A stretch of 8,764 bases of DNA, from assembly GCA_964642165.1 (NCBI GenBank), contig CAZXOC010000298.1, forward strand, positions 1 to 8,764. The letters are read 5' to 3'. Every line of letters begins with the position of its first letter. Positions within the stretch are counted from its first letter, which is position 1. The DNA is from CAYRVX01 sp964642165 (GTDB taxonomy: Bacteria > Planctomycetota > Phycisphaerae > SM23-33). A program made the position numbers and the translations under genes. This document shows, in pieces, positions 5,102 to 8,764 of this stretch. A model generated the notes under the pieces. That model did not search any database. It saw only the letters and a program-made list of their open reading frames with translations, and had not been told where the DNA came from.

Positions 5102-6472
5102 ATGAAACGGATTTCGTGGATCGGCGGCGCGGTTCTTGCCTTGCTGGCGTGCACGGGCTGCACCGACCAGCAGGCCCGGATGCTGGTCCGGCCCGTCCGG
5201 TGGAACGGGCAGGCGATGGAGCTGTGGGCGGGGTCGAGCGACCTGCTGCTGCGGACCGGGCGCATCGACGCCCACCGGCGCATCAAGACGCCCGACGGCA
5301 CGGAGATCGACACGTGGCTGATCACGTCTCGCCTGTACGACCAGGCGGCGGACAACCGCGGGAGCATCTTCGAGACCCGGATCACCCGGGGGACGGTCGT
5401 CCTGCTTCACCCGCACACGACGGGCAAGACGTGGTTCCTCCGGCTCGGCGAGGGGCTCGCCGAGCGAGGCTGGGACGTCGTGCTGCTGGACCTGCGCGGC
5501 CACGGCCACAGCGGCGGCGACTTCGTCACCTGGGGCGCGCGGGAGAAGCACGACGTCAAGGCGGTCGTGGACGACCTGCTGCGGAACGAGGCGATCTCCG
5601 ACCGCATCTACGTGTGCGGCTCGTCGATGGGCGGGGGCGTGGCCATCCAGTACGCGGCGATCGAGCCGCGCTGCAAGGGCGTGGTGGCCCTGTCGCCGCC
5701 GCGCGACGCCATGCACGCCTTCCGGAAGACGCTGTGGATGCTGGGGGAGTCGGACTTCGAGGCGGCCGTCCAACGCGCCGCGGAGATGGCCGACTTCGAC
5801 CCGCGGGAGGCCTCCGCCGTCGCCGCCGCTGGCAAGCTCTCCTGCCCCGTCGTCCTCGTCCACGGCGCGTGGGACCAACTGGTCCCCGTCAGCCACAGCC
5901 ACGACATCTTCGACGCCCTCGACGGCCGAAAGAAGCTCGTCCGCCTCAAGTACGCCGGGCACACCCTCGAGGTCGGGCGAACGAAGTGGGTCGCCAACCA
6001 GGTAGCCGCCCTGGCCGCCATGGACGGCGAGCTGCCGCCGCAGCGGATCTTCACGCGATTCATCGGCCGGCCCGATCAGCCCCTGGTCCACGTCGAGCGC
6101 ATCGAGCTGCCGTGGGAGTCGCGGGGCGAGGAGACCGTGGTGGCCTCCACGTCGGCCGGGGAAACGGTCGCGAGGCACACGGGCGCGGTCCACGCACAGG
6201 CGCCTCGCGCGGCGGGTCCCGCGGTGCCGCCCTTGGAACGACCGACGCGCGCCCCCGCCCCACCGGCGTTCGCCAGGAAGCCGCCCGCGAAGCGGTCAAC
6301 GCCGGTCCACGCCGAGGTCCCCCACGCGCTGGGTCCGGCCCGGCCGCCGTCCGAGCGGCCCGGGCCCGCCCCCGCCCCACCGGCGTCCGCCAGGAAGCCG
6401 CCCGCGAAGCCGCCGACGCCCGTCCACGCCGAGATCCCCCGCGCGCTGAGCCTGCTCCAGCCGAGCCGATAG
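5102..6472 (+). CDS. Alpha/beta hydrolase with lipoprotein-like leader and repeated Pro-rich tail
   Basis: The 456-residue protein begins with a charged n-region, a hydrophobic stretch and LLACTGC, so either C17 (LLAC lipobox) or less likely C20 could be lipidated; an envelope location is expected. The hydrolase domain spans about 60-305: oxyanion-side HPHTTG (103-108), DLRGHGHS (130-137), the nucleophile elbow GSSMGG with S175, then D258 in HGAWDQLVP and H287 in YAGHTLE as the other triad members. This is the layout of serine esterases, lipases and acylaminopeptidase-like hydrolases; the substrate is unknown. Domains of this type normally end soon after the His. Here the chain continues 170 residues. 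The last 95 consist of a 39-residue unit (362-400, 401-439, partial 440-449), each with VHA, APAPPA and ARKPPAK. ATG 5102 has GGGAG at 5090-5094, 7 bases upstream. Confidence 0.88.
   Translation: MKRISWIGGAVLALLACTGCTDQQARMLVRPVRWNGQAMELWAGSSDLLLRTGRIDAHRRIKTPDGTEIDTWLITSRLYDQAADNRGSIFETRITRGTVVLLHPHTTGKTWFLRLGEGLAERGWDVVLLDLRGHGHSGGDFVTWGAREKHDVKAVVDDLLRNEAISDRIYVCGSSMGGGVAIQYAAIEPRCKGVVALSPPRDAMHAFRKTLWMLGESDFEAAVQRAAEMADFDPREASAVAAAGKLSCPVVLVHGAWDQLVPVSHSHDIFDALDGRKKLVRLKYAGHTLEVGRTKWVANQVAALAAMDGELPPQRIFTRFIGRPDQPLVHVERIELPWESRGEETVVASTSAGETVARHTGAVHAQAPRAAGPAVPPLERPTRAPAPPAFARKPPAKRSTPVHAEVPHALGPARPPSERPGPAPAPPASARKPPAKPPTPVHAEIPRALSLLQPSR
6185..6448 (+). repeat. 117-bp tandem repeat inside the hydrolase gene
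   Basis: Unit 1 is 6185-6301, unit 2 is 6302-6418, and a partial third unit is 6419-6448. The units encode 39 residues each and share long identical runs such as the part encoding ARKPPAK. Differences are scattered and the frame is kept in every copy. This points to duplication within the gene followed by divergence under selection for the protein frame. Confidence 0.8.
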
Positions 6473-6497
6473 CCCGCCCGATCCCCGCCGAAGGGCC

Positions 6498-6526
6498 TTG
6501 GCCACGCTGCCCCCGGGCGGTACCAT
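6498..6526 (+). promoter_or_regulatory. Candidate promoter pointing into the 3' end of a convergent gene
   Basis: TTGGCC (6498-6503) and TACCAT (6521-6526) are 17 bases apart, the same form as the two other candidates. There is no recognisable + strand gene downstream. A transcript would start near 6533 and run through the hairpin at 6535-6550 into the antisense of the small membrane protein gene. It may drive a small RNA or be fortuitous. Confidence 0.3.
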
Positions 6527-6534
6527 CCGCGTGA

Positions 6535-6550
6535 AGGGCGCGGGCGCCCT
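6535..6550. terminator. Inverted repeat between convergent genes, possible bidirectional terminator
   Basis: AGGGCGC-GG-GCGCCCT has 7-bp arms with a 2-base centre. It sits between the end of the hydrolase gene (6472, + strand) and the end of the membrane protein gene (6611, - strand). No T-run follows on either strand, so termination by this hairpin alone is uncertain. Confidence 0.3.
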
Positions 6551-6610
6551 CGGGATGCGCCTGAGGGACCTTCGTGCGGCTGGCGGGAGGGCTCGCCGTC
6601 AAAGCGGTCC

Positions 6611-6916
6611 TCACGCGAACGCCCAGACGATGCCCCACACGGCGAAGTAGCCCAGGCACAACACCAGGATCGCCGCACAGGCCGTTTTCCCCCAGCCGCC
6701 GATGCGCCACAGCCTCTCGTGCGGCGTCCACAGGAAGTGGAAGTGCAGGAAGACGCCGAAGGCCATGGGCGCCACGCACAGCGCGACGGCCGCCAGGCCC
6801 GTGACCCGCCCGCCGCGCGCAATCACAACGACCGGGGGCCAGTTCGACAGCAGCAGCCACAGGCCGTACGCCACGAGCAGGCCCGCGCCCCCGAGGCCGT
6901 AGATCCAGCGTTTCAC
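6611..6916 (-). CDS. Small membrane protein of unknown function, three predicted helices
   Basis: The 101-residue product starts at GTG 6916, with GAGG 8 bases upstream, and reads MKRWIYGLGGAGLL from its first residue. Three hydrophobic segments are visible: about 5-24, 38-63 and 78-100. A short hydrophilic stretch with TPHERLWRIGGWGK (64-77) separates helices 2 and 3. HFHFLW (58-63) places two histidines at the end of helix 2. The frame is open further upstream to 7144, but that part is Arg/Gly-rich with no signal and is probably non-coding. I recognise no family. It lies downstream of the YeeE/YedE pair on the same strand but is separated by 252 bases with hairpins, so it is likely its own unit. 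Confidence 0.65.
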   Translation of the reverse strand: MKRWIYGLGGAGLLVAYGLWLLLSNWPPVVVIARGGRVTGLAAVALCVAPMAFGVFLHFHFLWTPHERLWRIGGWGKTACAAILVLCLGYFAVWGIVWAFA

Positions 6917-7168
6917 CGGCCCGGCCTCGGTCGTGCCGGACAGTGCCGACGCGACATGCGCGAGCCCGCGGCCGCTTCTTCTCAAGTGCGGCAAGCCCAT
7001 GGGCGGTGTCTCCACGAACGAACCGAACGCGCCGACTGCGGATCGGCTCACGCCGGCATGCTCCACCGCGCATGAGACGCCCGGGCCGCGCCCGGTATTC
7101 ACTCCGGAGGCACGCGCCTCGCGCGTCGCGCCTCCCACCGGCATGGCGGAAGCGGGGTGCCCCGGCGA
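6917..7168. other. Intergenic region with terminator-like hairpins after the YeeE/YedE operon
   Basis: Downstream of the - strand YeeE/YedE stop, three inverted repeats follow: CGGGG-TG-CCCCG (7153-7164), GGAGGC paired with GCCTCC (7106-7111 with 7130-7135, with inner CGCG pairing), and CCGGGC-CGC-GCCCGG (7081-7095). They may end the YeeE/YedE transcript. None has a clear U-run. No promoter for the small membrane protein stands out. Confidence 0.45.
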
Positions 7169-7741
7169 CTACGCCTCGGCTGTCCGGCGGGGGCGCGGGC
7201 GGGTGAGGAACAGCACGGCCGAGCCGATCAGGACGATCGGGATCACCCAGGAGCCGGGGTTGGTGTCCGTGAACGCCGGCAGCGTGATCTTGGGGTTCTC
7301 GAGCTCCATGATCCACTCGAGCCCGGGGACCACCATGCCCTCCAGGCGGGGCACAACGTAGGGGTAGATGCCGAGGAACGCCAGGGCGCCGATCAGCATG
7401 CCGACGACGGTGACGAGCGCGTCGAACCGCCCGGCGGCGGCGCAGGCCAGGCCCGTGCCGGGGCAGTACCCCGTCATGCCGAAGCCGACGCCCAGCAGCG
7501 CCCCGCCGATGGAGACGGTCAGCAGCGTCATGGGCTTGATGCTGAAGTGCGCCAGGCCGTTCATGTACAGGATCCACGTCCCGCCCATGCCGACCAGCAC
7601 GAAGACGGCGATCGTCCGCATCGCGTGGAAGTCCCTCAGGCGAAGCGTGCCGATGATCTTGTCGGGGTCGGCGAGGCCCGAGACGTACAGGGCCGCACCG
7701 AACATCCCGCCGATTCCCAGCGCAAGGAGGATCTGCTCCAT
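7169..7741 (-). CDS. YeeE/YedE-family half-transporter, DUF6691 type
   Basis: The 190-residue membrane protein matches the shorter half of split YeeE/YedE transporters. Seen: GMFGAALYVSGLADPDKIIG (12-31), then GGALLGVGFGMTGYCPGTGL (79-98) carrying the family's GYCPG motif with C93, and a second C100. Hydrophobic helices lie at about 3-21, 43-60, 70-88, 108-126 and 165-180; the end is basic (TRPRPRR). The YeeE/YedE family includes thiosulfate importers in which conserved cysteines in the membrane relay the sulfur compound. This half most likely pairs with the product of the gene 8 bases upstream. ATG 7741 was chosen as it matches the usual family start. No TusA-like or rhodanese partner is in the window. 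Confidence 0.88.
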   Translation of the reverse strand: MEQILLALGIGGMFGAALYVSGLADPDKIIGTLRLRDFHAMRTIAVFVLVGMGGTWILYMNGLAHFSIKPMTLLTVSIGGALLGVGFGMTGYCPGTGLACAAAGRFDALVTVVGMLIGALAFLGIYPYVVPRLEGMVVPGLEWIMELENPKITLPAFTDTNPGSWVIPIVLIGSAVLFLTRPRPRRTAEA

Positions 7742-7749
7742 GGTGCGCC

Positions 7750-8322
7750 CTACCTTTCGATCTCGGGGACCGTGGGATAGAAGATCCGCGCCGCGATCAT
7801 CCCGAAGAGGAACATCGTGATCGTGAACGGCACGACCGACAGGGACAGCTGCGCCCACCCGCTGGCGAACTGCCCGCTGGTACAGCCGTGGGCCAGCCGG
7901 GCGCCGAGCAGGATGAAGACGCCGCCGATCATGCCGACGACGAGTCGTCCGAAGACGCCTCGGCCGCTGACGCGCCACCAGACGGTGGTGACGCGAAGCC
8001 GCCAGCGCTTGGTGGCCAGCGCCGCCAGGAACGCCCCGGCGATGAGCCCCGCGACCAGCCACCACCCGTAGCCGAACTTGGCGTACTTCTTGTTCGGGAC
8101 GACCTTCCCGCCCGTCTCCTTGTCCCCGATGAGCGGGTGGCTCGTGGCGTAGTCGGCGTAGGGCCCGCCGAGCTTCCGCAGCGCGACCGACTCGGCCACC
8201 ACGAACTGCGTGGAGACGCCGAGGGGCTTGACCAGGGCGATCGCGATGACCTGCGTCAGTCCCAGCAGCAGCCCGCCGGCCCACCACACCAGCGGTGCCT
8301 TGCGAACAACCGGTTCTTCCAT
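7750..8322 (-). CDS. YeeE/YedE-family half-transporter, first half
   Basis: The 190-residue protein carries the partner motif GARLAHGCTSGQFASGWAQL (140-158), the equivalent of the usual GGCTSGH, with C147. Predicted helices lie at about 12-31, 86-103, 124-143 and 162-181. Between helices 1 and 2 is a hydrophilic stretch (about 45-84) rich in Lys, Gly and Asp, longer than a simple turn. Together with the next gene it should form one pore-like transporter for thiosulfate or a similar sulfur species. ATG 8322 has GGAG (8335-8332) 9 bases upstream. Stop and next start are 8 bases apart, so the pair is surely co-transcribed. HGCTSGQ in place of the more common GGCTSGH shifts a histidine across the cysteine. 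Confidence 0.88.
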   Translation of the reverse strand: MEEPVVRKAPLVWWAGGLLLGLTQVIAIALVKPLGVSTQFVVAESVALRKLGGPYADYATSHPLIGDKETGGKVVPNKKYAKFGYGWWLVAGLIAGAFLAALATKRWRLRVTTVWWRVSGRGVFGRLVVGMIGGVFILLGARLAHGCTSGQFASGWAQLSLSVVPFTITMFLFGMIAARIFYPTVPEIER

Positions 8323-8402
8323 GGCTTGGTTCTCCGTGAAATGCGGACTTCGAGCGTTCTCTCCGCGCCAGGCCGCCGTCCCGAACGCGTCGGCAGTCCC
8401 GG

Positions 8403-8764
<362 letters not shown>

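Noticed and set aside
3056..6193. A 1045-codon open frame on the - strand and a 623-codon frame on + (3139-5010)
   Set aside because: Both lie opposite or out of frame with the DUF1846 and hydrolase genes, whose products match known families end to end. Their translations are Arg/Gly/Ala/Pro/Val-rich without motifs, as expected of shadows in GC-rich DNA.
6185..6448. Tandem repeat considered as a CRISPR array
   Set aside because: The 117-bp units are contiguous, diverged and in frame within a gene, with no repeat-spacer pattern. No CRISPR array is present in the window.
6060..7577. A 505-codon frame on the - strand spanning hydrolase tail, membrane protein and YeeE gene
   Set aside because: It crosses three better supported genes in the wrong frame. 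Its repeats are only the reverse of the hydrolase tail repeats.

Overview
This is a GC-rich window (about 70% by eye) from a bacterial chromosome, with long antisense open frames and third codon positions that are mostly G or C. The Tat-exported sulfatase, the ORF6N protein, the DUF1846/UPF0371 protein, the lipoprotein-like hydrolase with a proline-rich tail and the roomy, hairpin-rich intergenic regions fit a member of the Planctomycetota or a neighbouring PVC lineage, probably from a metagenome. That assignment is inference; no marker gene (rRNA, ribosomal protein) is present.

Layout. Positions 1-588 hold no convincing gene: several small hairpins, a sigma70-like promoter (333-361) and a structured leader with a possible 36-codon ORF. 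Three genes follow on the + strand, packed end to end: an ORF6N-domain DNA-binding protein (589-1158), a 105-residue unknown protein that looks like the severed N-terminus of a larger one (1151-1468), and a Tat-signal sulfatase (1471-3024). A hairpin-rich gap (3025-3270) separates the sulfatase from the convergent DUF1846 gene (- strand, 3271-4827). A divergent intergenic region (4828-5101) carries two near-perfect palindromes lying on the -10 and -35 of a predicted DUF1846 promoter. An alpha/beta hydrolase with a lipoprotein-like leader and a 39-residue repeated tail runs on + (5102-6472). The rest is on the - strand: a 101-residue three-helix membrane protein (6611-6916), then, read in the direction of transcription from the right edge, the C-terminal end of a xylulokinase-type FGGY kinase (8403-8764, partial), a YeeE/YedE half-transporter (7750-8322) and a second YeeE/YedE half-transporter of DUF6691 type (7169-7741).

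How the genes fit together. The sulfatase should remove sulfate esters from exported or environmental polysaccharide. The two YeeE/YedE halves, 8 bases apart, probably form one membrane transporter for a reduced sulfur species such as thiosulfate. The kinase fragment belongs to pentulose catabolism. A polysaccharide/sulfur theme is possible, but the genes sit in separate transcription units, so joint function is not shown. The features most worth checking are the double-palindrome promoter, the truncated gene fused tightly to the sulfatase, the repeated tail of the hydrolase, and three candidate promoters that share the form TTGnnn-N17-TACnnT.
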